DNA of 64,000 bases, taken from assembly GCA_035268885.1 (NCBI GenBank), contig DATFKA010000003.1, positions 1 to 64,000 of the forward strand, given 5' to 3'. Shown piece by piece: positions 26,187-35,504 of this stretch. Positions within the stretch are counted from its first letter, which is position 1; each line of letters begins with the position of its first letter. The notes beneath the pieces are model-generated. The model saw only the letters and a list, made by a program, of their open reading frames with translations. It was not told where the DNA came from and made no database searches. The DNA is from DATFKA01 sp035268885 (lineage in GTDB: Bacteria > Bacteroidota > Bacteroidia > Chitinophagales > Saprospiraceae). The position numbers and the translations under genes were made by a program.

Positions 26187-27632
26187 ATGACAAAAGAAAA
26201 ACACAAGGTTCAAATAATTAAGCCTGGTGAGTTTGAATCGCATCAACACTGGTACCCTAAAGCGTTAAATGCGACCATTCACCCGATGGTCAACTTTTTT
26301 CTAAACCTGGAAAGAGAGCGAATCGTTAATCGCTATTGCCATTTGCATCCCCGGGTGCGCCCCGAGGTTCTAAATGCTATTCTGGACTATCGTACAAAGT
26401 ACTTTCACTGGGCGGGGGCGGATTTACTGAATGTAACTTCAGCGGGCGGTAAGCGACAAATGGTCGTCATTGAGAATAATTCCTGTCCTAGTGGTCAGAA
26501 GTCTATGCCGCTACTGGATGATAACCAGGAACAGGGCTCCTATCGCTGGTTGATTGAGCGTACCTTTAAGCCACGAGTTACCAAGCGGCTACCGGTAAAA
26601 GGAGGGCTGGCGGTTATTTACGATAAAAATGAAATGGAAACCTCGGGCTACGCCAGCGTGATCGCTGATGTCTTTAACGAACCCGTTTATTGGGTGCCCT
26701 TCTTTAAGGACGATCCGGATCCGCCCGTACGCTTTACGGATGGGGTGTTGGAGATTCGCGAGGGGGAAGATAATTGGATACCCATTCGGGCTGCCTTCCG
26801 GTATTTGACCCAAAAGCCCTGGAATCGTTTGCCGCTGCACACCAAGACCCGCATCATTAATCCGGTTATCGCCTGCCTGGCCGGGGGGCGCAACAAGATG
26901 GTCGCTGCTAAAGCCTACGACTTGTACAATGCCGAGTTGGATGGCTCAGGTCTGAAAATTGCCATTCCCGAAACGATTTGGGATGTCCGTAAAAATGAAA
27001 TTCCCTTTTGGATTGAGCGCCTGGGCGGGCAGGCGGTCGTCAAGGTACCCTATAGTAACGCGGGCCAGGGGGTATTTACCATTGTCTCCTCGCGCGAACT
27101 GGACGAATTTATGAAGATGGACTACGACTATGATCAATTCATTGTGCAAAGTCTAATTGGCAATTACAACTGGAGTTCCACAACCAAGGCAGGTAAATTT
27201 TACCACGTGGGGTGTATACCCAATGCCAAGGGCCGGACTTTCGTGGCGGATATCCGGATGATGGTTAGTTCTACTGATTCGGGCATTCGGCCTTTGTGTG
27301 TATATGCACGCCGGGCGGCCAAGCCTTTAGTGGATCATTTGGAAGAGGGGGCTGATTCCTGGCCGATGCTGGGTACCAATCTTTCGATAAAAAATGAGGA
27401 CGGTAGTTGGGATTCCGACTCCAATCGACTGATGCTAATGGATCGTCGCGATTTTAATAAACTGGGTATTGGCCTGGACGATTTGATCGAAGCTTATATT
27501 CAGACGGTACTTTCTATGATTGCTATCGATAAAATGGCCATTAAGCTGACCAATACGCAGGGACGGTTCCGAATGAGACTTTTCAAGAGTTTCAATGATG
27601 ACCACGCCCTGATCGAAGAAATAATGAAGTAG
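26187..27632 (+). CDS. ATP-grasp-like protein, first gene of an amide-ligase cassette
   Basis: A 481-aa soluble protein. The C-terminal half carries ATP-grasp-like segments: AVVKVPYSNAGQGVFTI near residue 284 (a glycine-rich loop after a VKxP lysine) and FVADIRMMVSS near residue 352. The N-terminal half (IENNSCPSGQKSM) is unassigned. It ends 2 bp before a GshB-like ATP-grasp gene, so the two enzymes probably act on one pathway. Substrate is unknown. ATP-grasp membership is inferred from these local patterns and needs a profile search. Confidence 0.68.
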   Translation: MTKEKHKVQIIKPGEFESHQHWYPKALNATIHPMVNFFLNLERERIVNRYCHLHPRVRPEVLNAILDYRTKYFHWAGADLLNVTSAGGKRQMVVIENNSCPSGQKSMPLLDDNQEQGSYRWLIERTFKPRVTKRLPVKGGLAVIYDKNEMETSGYASVIADVFNEPVYWVPFFKDDPDPPVRFTDGVLEIREGEDNWIPIRAAFRYLTQKPWNRLPLHTKTRIINPVIACLAGGRNKMVAAKAYDLYNAELDGSGLKIAIPETIWDVRKNEIPFWIERLGGQAVVKVPYSNAGQGVFTIVSSRELDEFMKMDYDYDQFIVQSLIGNYNWSSTTKAGKFYHVGCIPNAKGRTFVADIRMMVSSTDSGIRPLCVYARRAAKPLVDHLEEGADSWPMLGTNLSIKNEDGSWDSDSNRLMLMDRRDFNKLGIGLDDLIEAYIQTVLSMIAIDKMAIKLTNTQGRFRMRLFKSFNDDHALIEEIMK

Positions 27633-27634
27633 CT

Positions 27635-28669
27635 ATGTCAGAGAAATATAGAATATTAGTGTTTACGGATCATCGAGGTCATTCAGTGGAGAATTCTATA
27701 TACGAATTACTAGGTGCCTTACGCAAGCAGGAGGACTGTGCTTACATCGATGTCGCGAGCCGGGGGATGCCCGAAAACGATGTTTTTTTTAAAGAATTGG
27801 AAGGTACTCAGGTCTGGGCTACCCGAATTAAGTCGGACTTTACTTATTCGGCACAAGCCGATAGTTTTGAGCTCGAAAAGCGAAAGGTCGACCTAAAAGA
27901 CTACGACGTCCTGTTGCTGCGCTTACCACATCCTATACAGAAAGGTTTTTGGGATCACCTGAAATCCGTTTTTGCCGAAAGGCGAATGATAAATCAACCC
28001 TCTGGTATACAGCAATCCAGTAATAAAGCGTTTCTGTTGAAATTATCTGAATGGTGCCCACCTATGGCCCTGTGTACCTCAAAAGAGGAGGTACTGGCTT
28101 TCGCCGAAAAATTCCCAATTGTGCTGAAGCCATTGGAAGGTTATGGTGGGGTCGGAATTGTTAAAATTAGTGAGGGCCAGGCCTGGCTGGGAAAAGAAAA
28201 AATCGAAGACCTGGATGCTTTTCTGGAAAAAATGGAAGCGGAAAACCGACATTTTTTGGCCATGAAATTCCTAAAAAATGTAGACCAGGGAGATAAAAGG
28301 ATCGTCGTCATCAATGGTCAGGTGATTGGTGCTTCGCTCCGGGTGCCTCCGCAGGGAGCCTGGTTGTGTAATGCCTCCCAGGGCGGACAGTCGGTTAAGG
28401 CCGAGGTGACCGAACGCGAAGAAGAAATGGCCAGAGATCTTACGAAAAAGCTAAAAGCGATTGGCGTTCTGTTCTTTGGTTTTGATACCCTGGTGAACGA
28501 TGAAGGGCAGCGGGTGCTCTCGGAGGTGAATACCCTCAGTATTGGCGGTATCCGACAAATTGGTCAGCAACAACCTGAGCGACCTATTCTGGAAACGGTC
28601 GCCCGCGAATTAATCGAGGGGATTAAAGAGCAAATTAACGGGTCGATTGATGACCTCCTGGATGGATAA
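27635..28669 (+). CDS. GshB-like ATP-grasp ligase
   Basis: A 344-aa protein with the glutathione-synthetase-type ATP-grasp order: KFPIVLKPLEGYGGVGIVKI (glycine-rich loop), GDKRIVVINGQVIGASLR, a LFFGFDTL strand and the metal-binding SEVNTLSIGGIRQ end. True GshB joins gamma-glutamylcysteine and glycine. No gshA is here and the neighbours differ, so a related carboxylate-amine ligase is more likely than glutathione synthesis. Confidence 0.85.
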   Translation: MSEKYRILVFTDHRGHSVENSIYELLGALRKQEDCAYIDVASRGMPENDVFFKELEGTQVWATRIKSDFTYSAQADSFELEKRKVDLKDYDVLLLRLPHPIQKGFWDHLKSVFAERRMINQPSGIQQSSNKAFLLKLSEWCPPMALCTSKEEVLAFAEKFPIVLKPLEGYGGVGIVKISEGQAWLGKEKIEDLDAFLEKMEAENRHFLAMKFLKNVDQGDKRIVVINGQVIGASLRVPPQGAWLCNASQGGQSVKAEVTEREEEMARDLTKKLKAIGVLFFGFDTLVNDEGQRVLSEVNTLSIGGIRQIGQQQPERPILETVARELIEGIKEQINGSIDDLLDG

Positions 28670-28709
28670 TACCATCTTTTATTTAATTAAAGCCTACTAA
28701 ACATAAAAA

Positions 28710-29705
28710 ATGAGCCAAACATCATCACTTAATTATCTGGATACAGAGGCTACTTTTATCGAAGAACTTGATTTGTCGGTTGTGGAGCCGGGGACTATTC
28801 AAAAGTTTTGGTTTCACATTGTATCGGATGGTATGGGGCGTCCTATCCATCTACCCATTATTGTAGCGCGGGGTCGAGAAGATGGCGATGTACTGGGCGT
28901 AACCGCCGCGGTGCACGGTAACGAGCTAAACGGTATCCCCGTGATCCAGCGACTCTTCAAAGAGGTCGATACCGATAACCTCAAGGGATATATCGTTGGG
29001 GTGCCGGTGATGAATAGCCCCGCTTTTCTGAATAAGCGGCGTCGCTTTATTGACCAGGTTGACCTCAACCACATCATGCCCGGCACGGAAGACGGCAACG
29101 TCAGTGAGGTATATGCCTACCGCTTTGTAGAGCGTATCGTCAAACACTTTGATTACTTGATTGATTTGCATACCGCTAGTTTTGGCCGCATCAACTCCTA
29201 TTACATTCGGGCGGATTTGAAAGACCCGGTGACGCGGAAAATTGCCATGCTTCAAAATGGTCAGATCGTGGTGCATAAGCCGGCCTCAGACGGGACACTG
29301 CGGGGAGCTGCCGACGCGATGGATATTCCATCTGTCACCATTGAGGTGGGCGACCCTAACACCTTCCAAAAGGGTATGATTCGTTCCGGCCTGACGGGTA
29401 TTCACAACTTTATGATCTACCAGGGTATGATGGAAGGTGAGATCGACGATACGGGGATGAAACCCATTGTCTGTAAATCTTCCTATTGGATCTACACCGA
29501 CGAAGGAGGTATACTACGCGTTCTACCCAAGGCCACCCAGGAGGTCAAAAAAGGAGATGTCATTGCGACATTAAATGATATCTTTGGCAAACGTATCAAA
29601 GATTATCTGGCCCCGGAAGATGGGATCGTCATCGGAAAGAATGTCAACCCGGTAGCACAGACGGGCAGCCGTATTTTGCATCTGGGGATCATCCGCAGAC
29701 AATAA
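28710..29705 (+). CDS. Succinylglutamate desuccinylase/aspartoacylase family metallohydrolase
   Basis: A 331-aa zinc enzyme with His69 and Glu72 (HGNELNG), the DLNHIMPG segment and the third ligand in LIDLHTASFG. Known relatives (AstE, ASPA) hydrolyse N-acyl amino acids. A C-terminal barrel-like part (KKGDVIATLNDIFG) matches the family. It is the third gene of the cassette after two ATP-grasp genes, suggesting synthesis and hydrolysis, or editing, of one amide-containing compound. Confidence 0.88.
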   Translation: MSQTSSLNYLDTEATFIEELDLSVVEPGTIQKFWFHIVSDGMGRPIHLPIIVARGREDGDVLGVTAAVHGNELNGIPVIQRLFKEVDTDNLKGYIVGVPVMNSPAFLNKRRRFIDQVDLNHIMPGTEDGNVSEVYAYRFVERIVKHFDYLIDLHTASFGRINSYYIRADLKDPVTRKIAMLQNGQIVVHKPASDGTLRGAADAMDIPSVTIEVGDPNTFQKGMIRSGLTGIHNFMIYQGMMEGEIDDTGMKPIVCKSSYWIYTDEGGILRVLPKATQEVKKGDVIATLNDIFGKRIKDYLAPEDGIVIGKNVNPVAQTGSRILHLGIIRRQ

Positions 29706-29829
29706 TTAGCTGTTTTGTTAAGCTTTTTTTGAAAAAACTTGCTTTTCTTTAAACAGGCTACTTACTTGCAGAGTAATCTATATGAAACAATAAAATAAAC
29801 CGTTTAAATCGCCAAAAGGCAACATACAA

Positions 29830-32571
29830 ATGAGTGATTTTTCATTTATAGCGAATGCACATCCGAGCTTCATCGAAGAGATGTATAAAAAATATCAGCA
29901 ATCACCGGATGAAGTAGAAGCGTCCTGGCGCGCATTTTTTAAGGGATTCGATTACGCTGCCCATTCCGAAAATGGGCATAGCGAAGGGGCTGTCTCCACG
30001 GCATCTACCGAAGTTAGTGCAAAAGAATTCCAGGTGTATTCGCTGATCAAAGCCTTCCGTAATCGGGGGCACCTGCTTTCTACCACTAACCCCATCCGGG
30101 AGCGACGCGATCGATCGCCTAATCTGAATTTGGATGACTTCAATTTATCCGAAGCAGACATGGATACGGAGTTCGAAGCCGGTAAAGAATGTGGACTCGG
30201 TAAGGCAAAGCTGCGTGATATTGTCAAGCACATGCGCCGCGTGTACTGTGGGAATATTGGCTTTGAATATCACCACATCGAAGATCGGCAGAAACGCCGC
30301 TGGATCCGCGATCGGATCGAATCTCACGATCCGGAGAATAATTATAATATTCCGATTGAAAAGAAAAAACGGATACTGGAGAAACTCAACGGTGCCGTGA
30401 TGTTTGAGAAGTTCCTCCACACCAAATACATCGGTCAGAAGCGTTTCTCTCTGGAAGGAGGGGAGTCAGCCATCGCTGGCCTGGACGGTGTCATTAATTT
30501 AGCCGCCGAAAAAGGTGTAGAAGAGGTGATCATCGGTATGGCGCACCGTGGACGTCTGAACGTTCTGGCCAATATCATGGGTAAAACCTACGAGCACATT
30601 TTTAATGAATTTGAAGGCGTCAGTATACCGGATCAGAGTTTTGGAGACGGTGATGTGAAGTACCACATGGGCTATTCCTCGCACGTGGATACTACGGCCG
30701 ACAAAAAAATTCATTTAAAGCTCGTTCCCAACCCTTCTCACCTCGAATCCGTAGATCCTGTAGTACAGGGCTTTGCCAGAGCGAAGGCAGATATTCTGTA
30801 CAAAAGTGATTATGACCAAATCCTACCCATCCTAATTCACGGAGACGCGGCGGTGGCTGGTCAGGGTGTGGTATACGAGACGATTCAAATGAGCAAACTT
30901 CCGGGTTATTATACCGGAGGTACTTTGCACTTTGTGATCAATAATCAGATCGGCTTTACTACCGATTTCGACGAGGCCCGCTCTTCAACCTACAGTACAG
31001 CGGCTGCGCAGGTGGTACAGGCGCCGGTTTTTCACGTCAATGGCGATGATCCCGAAGCGGTATTGTTCGCCTGTGAATTTGCGATGGAGTATCGTCAGAA
31101 ATTCAATAATGATGTATTCGTCGATATGGTTTGTTACCGGAAGCACGGTCACAACGAAGGAGATGATCCCAAGTTTACCCAGCCCCAGATGTATGAGATC
31201 ATCCGCAATCACCCCAACCCTCGTGAAATCTACTCTAAAGAGTTGATTGAACGCGGAGATGTAGACAAAGAAATGGCGGAGGAGTTGGAGACAGATTTCT
31301 GGAATAAACTGCAAGAGCGTCTCGATGAGGTGAAGGAGAAACCGCTGGAGTATGAGTACCAGGAGCCCGAACAGGCCTGGCGGAAACTCAAAAAAGTAAC
31401 CGAACCCAAAGACTACGAGCAGTCTCCCGTAACGGGAGTTGAAGAAAACCTACGTGATCAGTTGATTGACCATCTGGTCAATTTACCGGATGGCTTTAAG
31501 CCCCTTTCCAAAGTAAAACGCCTCATGAAGGGTATGCGTAAGCTGCTCGATGACGATGTATTAGATTGGGCGATGGCTGAACTTATCGCCTACGGTAGTA
31601 TTCTACATTCCGGCCGCGATGTCCGGATGAGTGGTCAGGATGTAAAACGGGGTACTTTCTCTCATCGCCATGCAATACTACCCGATGCGGAAACCTACGA
31701 ACCTTACAATCGCCTGAGCGATATTAGCGAAGATCAGGGACAATTCCGGATCTACAACTCTCTCTTATCAGAGTTTGCGGTACTGGGCTTTGAATATGGA
31801 TATTCCCTGGCGACGCCCGATTCTCTGGTGCTATGGGAGGCGCAGTTCGGTGATTTTTATAATGGAGCTCAGACCATTGTTGACCAGTACATTATGGCCG
31901 CCGAGAGTAAGTGGCGACGGATGAGTGGGCTGGTCCTGTTATTACCACACGGGTACGAAGGGCAGGGGCCAGAGCACTCCAGTGCTCGCCTGGAAAGATT
32001 CCTGCAAGCCAGTGCTGAATACAATATCACGGTGGCGAATATTAGTACGCCGGCCGGTCTGTTTCATGCCCTGCGTCGACAGCTAGAGCGCCCTTTCCGC
32101 AAGCCTTTAGTCATTATGTCACCCAAATCGCTATTGCGTCATCCGCAATGTGTGTCTCCGCTGGATCACTTTACGGGAGATACTCGCTTTGAGGAAGTCC
32201 TGGACGATCCGGAAGTAAAATCAAAGAAAGGCATCAAAAAGGTACTGCTTTGTACCGGTAAAGTCTACTACGATCTGCTGGAGAAAAAGCGCAATGATGA
32301 ACGCGAAGATGTAGCCATTGTACGCGTGGAGCAATTGTATCCGCTTCCGCAAAAACAGTTGGATGAACTGGTTAAGAAATACAAGGATATCAAATGGACC
32401 TGGGTCCAGGAAGAACCCCAGAACATGGGGGCCTGGCAGTTTATGCGTATGAACTTCAAGTCTGTGGACCTGGACGTAATTTCGCGTAAAGCAAGTGCTT
32501 CACCAGCTACGGGCTTTAAGAAGAAACACGATAAAGAACAACAAGAAATACTGGATAAAGCCTTCGGGTAG
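29830..32571 (+). CDS. sucA: 2-oxoglutarate dehydrogenase E1 component
   Basis: A 913-aa thiamine-diphosphate enzyme (E. coli 933 aa). The N-terminal NAHPSFIEEMYKKY, the active-site IGMAHRGRLNVLAN and GDAAVAGQGVVYETIQ are all present. It decarboxylates 2-oxoglutarate and passes succinyl groups to E2 in the TCA cycle. The usual following gene, sucB (E2), is absent; a long hairpin and then the uronate genes follow. Confidence 0.96.
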   Translation: MSDFSFIANAHPSFIEEMYKKYQQSPDEVEASWRAFFKGFDYAAHSENGHSEGAVSTASTEVSAKEFQVYSLIKAFRNRGHLLSTTNPIRERRDRSPNLNLDDFNLSEADMDTEFEAGKECGLGKAKLRDIVKHMRRVYCGNIGFEYHHIEDRQKRRWIRDRIESHDPENNYNIPIEKKKRILEKLNGAVMFEKFLHTKYIGQKRFSLEGGESAIAGLDGVINLAAEKGVEEVIIGMAHRGRLNVLANIMGKTYEHIFNEFEGVSIPDQSFGDGDVKYHMGYSSHVDTTADKKIHLKLVPNPSHLESVDPVVQGFARAKADILYKSDYDQILPILIHGDAAVAGQGVVYETIQMSKLPGYYTGGTLHFVINNQIGFTTDFDEARSSTYSTAAAQVVQAPVFHVNGDDPEAVLFACEFAMEYRQKFNNDVFVDMVCYRKHGHNEGDDPKFTQPQMYEIIRNHPNPREIYSKELIERGDVDKEMAEELETDFWNKLQERLDEVKEKPLEYEYQEPEQAWRKLKKVTEPKDYEQSPVTGVEENLRDQLIDHLVNLPDGFKPLSKVKRLMKGMRKLLDDDVLDWAMAELIAYGSILHSGRDVRMSGQDVKRGTFSHRHAILPDAETYEPYNRLSDISEDQGQFRIYNSLLSEFAVLGFEYGYSLATPDSLVLWEAQFGDFYNGAQTIVDQYIMAAESKWRRMSGLVLLLPHGYEGQGPEHSSARLERFLQASAEYNITVANISTPAGLFHALRRQLERPFRKPLVIMSPKSLLRHPQCVSPLDHFTGDTRFEEVLDDPEVKSKKGIKKVLLCTGKVYYDLLEKKRNDEREDVAIVRVEQLYPLPQKQLDELVKKYKDIKWTWVQEEPQNMGAWQFMRMNFKSVDLDVISRKASASPATGFKKKHDKEQQEILDKAFG

Positions 32572-32590
32572 ATTCATTTGCTTCAATAGT

Positions 32591-32632
32591 CGTTTGGTCA
32601 GGTGCTCAGATAAGGGGCCATCTGACCAAACG
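32591..32632 (+). terminator. Hairpin after sucA
   Basis: CGTTTGGTCAG (32591-32601) pairs perfectly with 32622-32632. The loop contains a smaller nested stem (TCAGAT/ATCTGA is possible). It lies 20 bp after the sucA stop. There is no T-run, so it may be a factor-dependent end or an mRNA 3' stabiliser. Confidence 0.6.
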
Positions 32633-32697
32633 AACACTAAAGCGGACTGTTTCCCCGGAGAATTATCTACCAATCAGACTTACCACCCCCTAATTTT

Positions 32698-32730
32698 ATA
32701 CGATTTTCGACACTTTGTACTCTACCTTTG
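32698..32730 (+). promoter_or_regulatory. uxuA promoter with uronate-locus motif
   Basis: ATACGATTTTCGAC (32698-32711) is followed by the -7 box TACCTTTG (32723-32730). The same arrangement with the same 25-bp offset occurs at 49737-49769 before the SDR gene. The upstream motif sits where a -33 element or activator site is expected and may be bound by the locus regulator. Confidence 0.6.
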
Positions 32731-32806
32731 GGTTAGAGGAATCATTTCCATTTTATATATTGAGCTGGAAAGGAAAAGTGTTTTCTTAAACTTGTAGAAA
32801 ATCAGT

Positions 32807-33985
32807 ATGAAGCAATTAGAACAAGCCTGGCGTTGGTACGGACCCAATGATCCCGTTCGCCTGGATCATATCCGGCAGGCGGGAGCAAGCGGAATTGTAC
32901 ATGCATTACATCATATACCAAATGGGCAGATTTGGAGCGAAGCGGAGATTCTTAAACGTAAAAAGATAATTGAAGCAGCCGGCCTGAAATGGTCCGTAGT
33001 GGAGAGTCTACCCGTAACGGAAGCAATTAAAAAGCAAACAAATAATTGGCGGGAACACCTTGAGAACTATAAGGCCAGTTTACGCCATCTTGGCAAAGTA
33101 GGCATCAAAATCATCACTTATAATTTTATGCCGGTCCTCGATTGGACCCGGACGGATCTGGATTTTCGAATGCCAGATGGTTCGACGGCGCTTCGCTTCG
33201 ATCAAATTGATTTTGCCGTTTTTGAATTACTGCTCTTAAAAAGGCCAGGGGCAGAAGCTACCTACAATACGCAACAAATAGCAAAAGCAAGAAACCGTTT
33301 TGCATCAATGGCCGAAGAGCAAAAAGAAACACTCATTCGGAACGTCATTGCGGGCCTGCCAGGATCAGAGGAGGGCTATACCCTCCAGCAATTTCAGGAG
33401 GCATTGGATACCTATCAATCCATTGATGCGGAGAAACTCCGAAGTAATTTGATTACCTTCCTTTCCGAGGTTGTTCCGGTGGCAGAAGAATCAGGTCTGG
33501 TCATGGTCGTCCATCCGGATGATCCCCCCTATCCCATTTTGGGGCTACCAAGAGTAGTCAGTACTGCGGAAGATTTGTCCTTTATTTTTAGCCAAGTGGA
33601 TAGCCCGGCTAACGGCCTTTGTTTTTGTACGGGCTCCTTTGGAGTGCGCACCGATAATGACCTGCCCGCTATGATTCGCCAATTTGCGGATCGCATACAT
33701 TTCTTGCATTTGAGAAGTACCAAAAGAGAAGCGGACGGCAGCTTTTATGAAGCTGATCACTTAGAGGGCGATGTGGATATGTATGCAGTGATGCAGGCCT
33801 TAGTGGAAGTGCAGCGCGGACGTTACCGATCTATCCCCATGCGTCCGGACCACGGCCATAAGATGCTGGACGATTTACAGAAAAGAACAAATCCTGGCTA
33901 TTCGGCCATCGGCCGCCTGCGGGGTCTGGCCGAGCTAAGAGGATTGGAAATGGGGGTGTTGAGGTCAATAAAAGCTACGCTTTAA
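32807..33985 (+). CDS. uxuA: Mannonate dehydratase
   Basis: A 392-aa protein of the UxuA family (E. coli 394 aa), beginning with the family N-terminus (WRWYGPNDPVRLDHIRQAG) and containing VVHPDDPPYPILGLPRV and HFLHLRSTKRE. It dehydrates D-mannonate to 2-keto-3-deoxygluconate in the cytoplasm. It leads the TRAP transporter genes and kdgK, and the SDR at 49805 would supply its substrate. Uronate isomerase (uxaC) is not in the window. Confidence 0.95.
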   Translation: MKQLEQAWRWYGPNDPVRLDHIRQAGASGIVHALHHIPNGQIWSEAEILKRKKIIEAAGLKWSVVESLPVTEAIKKQTNNWREHLENYKASLRHLGKVGIKIITYNFMPVLDWTRTDLDFRMPDGSTALRFDQIDFAVFELLLLKRPGAEATYNTQQIAKARNRFASMAEEQKETLIRNVIAGLPGSEEGYTLQQFQEALDTYQSIDAEKLRSNLITFLSEVVPVAEESGLVMVVHPDDPPYPILGLPRVVSTAEDLSFIFSQVDSPANGLCFCTGSFGVRTDNDLPAMIRQFADRIHFLHLRSTKREADGSFYEADHLEGDVDMYAVMQALVEVQRGRYRSIPMRPDHGHKMLDDLQKRTNPGYSAIGRLRGLAELRGLEMGVLRSIKATL

Positions 33986-34036
33986 GAGCCTATTTAGCTA
34001 AATTGCCAAAAAAAATTGACTATAATTCATGATTCT

Positions 34037-35017
34037 ATGCATAAAATAAATCTAGTTTTTCTTTCCTTTTTATCGCTCCTTTTCCTGGGAGGATGTACGC
34101 AGTTAAAGGATACAAAAACGCTTTTTCTCGCGCATACCTTACCGACCAGTCACCCCGTTCATTTGGGCATATTAGAATTCCAGGAGCGGGTGGCCGAAAA
34201 TTCGAAAGGGGAGTTGGTTATCAAAGTTTTTCCGGACGGACAATTGGGGAGTGAACGGGAGTTATTAGAATTACTCCAGATCGGGAGTGTAGCGATGACC
34301 AAAGTGAGTGCTGCCGCCATGGCCAGTTTCGCTCCGGAATATGAAGTTCTTGGCGTACCTTATTTATTCCGGGATAAAACGCACTTATTCGATGTTCTGG
34401 AGGGAGGGGTTGGTCAGCGACTATTGAACAGCAGTAGAGATTATTTACTACAGGGCCTCTGCTTTTACGATGCGGGCAGCCGAAGTTTTTATACCACCGG
34501 GCAGGCTGTAAAAACGCCCGAAGATCTCAAGGGGCTTAAAATACGGGTGATGAACCACCAGATGTCGGTAGAGATGGTAAATGCGATGGGCGGAGCGGCC
34601 ACGCCAATGGCCTATGGGGAATTATATACGGCTCTTCAGCAAGGCGTGGTAGACGGAGCGGAGAACAATCCACCTTCCTTTGTTTCTTCCAATCATTACG
34701 AAGTTGCCAAATATTACGCGCTGGATGAGCATACTTCCATTCCCGATGTACTGGTCATCGGCACCAAATATTGGGATCAGTTATCAGAAGAGGAAAAAAA
34801 ATGGGTGTCTGACGCTGCGACCCAGTCCGTAGTTGCCCAAAAGCAATACTGGAAAGAGTCGGTTGAGGAGTCTATGAAAATCCTGGAAGAAGCAGGGGTA
34901 CAGATTACCAGACCGGATAAAGCTCCCTTTTCGGAAAAAACGGAAGGAATCATTAAAGAACTGGCTGAGGATCCAAAGATGAAACCAATCATTGACGCTA
35001 TACAATCTGACCTATGA
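34037..35017 (+). CDS. TRAP transporter substrate-binding lipoprotein, DctP family
   Basis: A 326-aa protein starting at ATG 34037; a TTG further upstream in frame is not needed. The lipobox LFLGGC places the anchor cysteine near residue 20. The DctP pattern is clear: SEGELVIKVFPDGQLGSE-type region, KGLKIRVMN, and ELYTALQQGVVDGAEN. The arginine in KIRVMN is the usual carboxylate-binding residue. Uronates are the likely ligand from context. Its stop overlaps the dctQ start (ATGA). Confidence 0.94.
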   Translation: MHKINLVFLSFLSLLFLGGCTQLKDTKTLFLAHTLPTSHPVHLGILEFQERVAENSKGELVIKVFPDGQLGSERELLELLQIGSVAMTKVSAAAMASFAPEYEVLGVPYLFRDKTHLFDVLEGGVGQRLLNSSRDYLLQGLCFYDAGSRSFYTTGQAVKTPEDLKGLKIRVMNHQMSVEMVNAMGGAATPMAYGELYTALQQGVVDGAENNPPSFVSSNHYEVAKYYALDEHTSIPDVLVIGTKYWDQLSEEEKKWVSDAATQSVVAQKQYWKESVEESMKILEEAGVQITRPDKAPFSEKTEGIIKELAEDPKMKPIIDAIQSDL

Positions 35018-35499
35018 AAAAATTATACGAACAAGTAAATCGCTTTATCGAAGTTTTCCTGGTCATTATCTTCGGTTTATTAGTGCTGGATGTACTCTGG
35101 CAGGTTATTTCAAGATACCTCGTAGGCCGATCTAGTTCCTTCACCGAGGAATTTGCGCGATTTGCGCTGATTTGGTTATCCATTTTAGGAGCGGCTTACC
35201 TGAATGGTCAGCGCGCTCATTTGTCCATTGATTTTTGGATAAAAAAATTACCCCTGGGCCAACAACGCAAACGAAAGGTCGTCATTGAAAGCATGATGTT
35301 ATTATTTGCCCTGGTCATTATGGTCATTGGAGGGGGGAATCTGGTATACCTCACACTCTCTTTAGGGCAAAAATCCTCCGTATTGGATGTTCCGCTGGGA
35401 CTGGTTTACGCCATTGTTCCTTTCAGTGGGGTATTGATCATTTTTTATTCTCTTTACCATATTCTCCATCCTCAGGAAGAAGTAGACGTTAAAGCCTAA
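35014..35499 (+). CDS. TRAP transporter small permease, DctQ family
   Basis: A 161-aa membrane protein with four hydrophobic segments and the DctQ signature SSFTEEFARFALIWLSILG near residue 45. It couples the binding protein to the large DctM channel. It overlaps dctP by 4 bp and is 5 bp from dctM, a standard TRAP order. Confidence 0.93.
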   Translation: MKKLYEQVNRFIEVFLVIIFGLLVLDVLWQVISRYLVGRSSSFTEEFARFALIWLSILGAAYLNGQRAHLSIDFWIKKLPLGQQRKRKVVIESMMLLFALVIMVIGGGNLVYLTLSLGQKSSVLDVPLGLVYAIVPFSGVLIIFYSLYHILHPQEEVDVKA

Positions 35500-35504
35500 A
35501 CATC

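Noticed and set aside
26600..27150. Several 60-85 codon minus-strand frames inside the first ATP-grasp-like gene
   Set aside because: They are shadows of the strong plus-strand gene, with no start context or family resemblance.
26187..28669. Glutathione biosynthesis as the role of the ATP-grasp pair
   Set aside because: No gshA-type gene is present, the first protein is not a glutamate-cysteine ligase by its visible motifs, and an AstE-like hydrolase follows.
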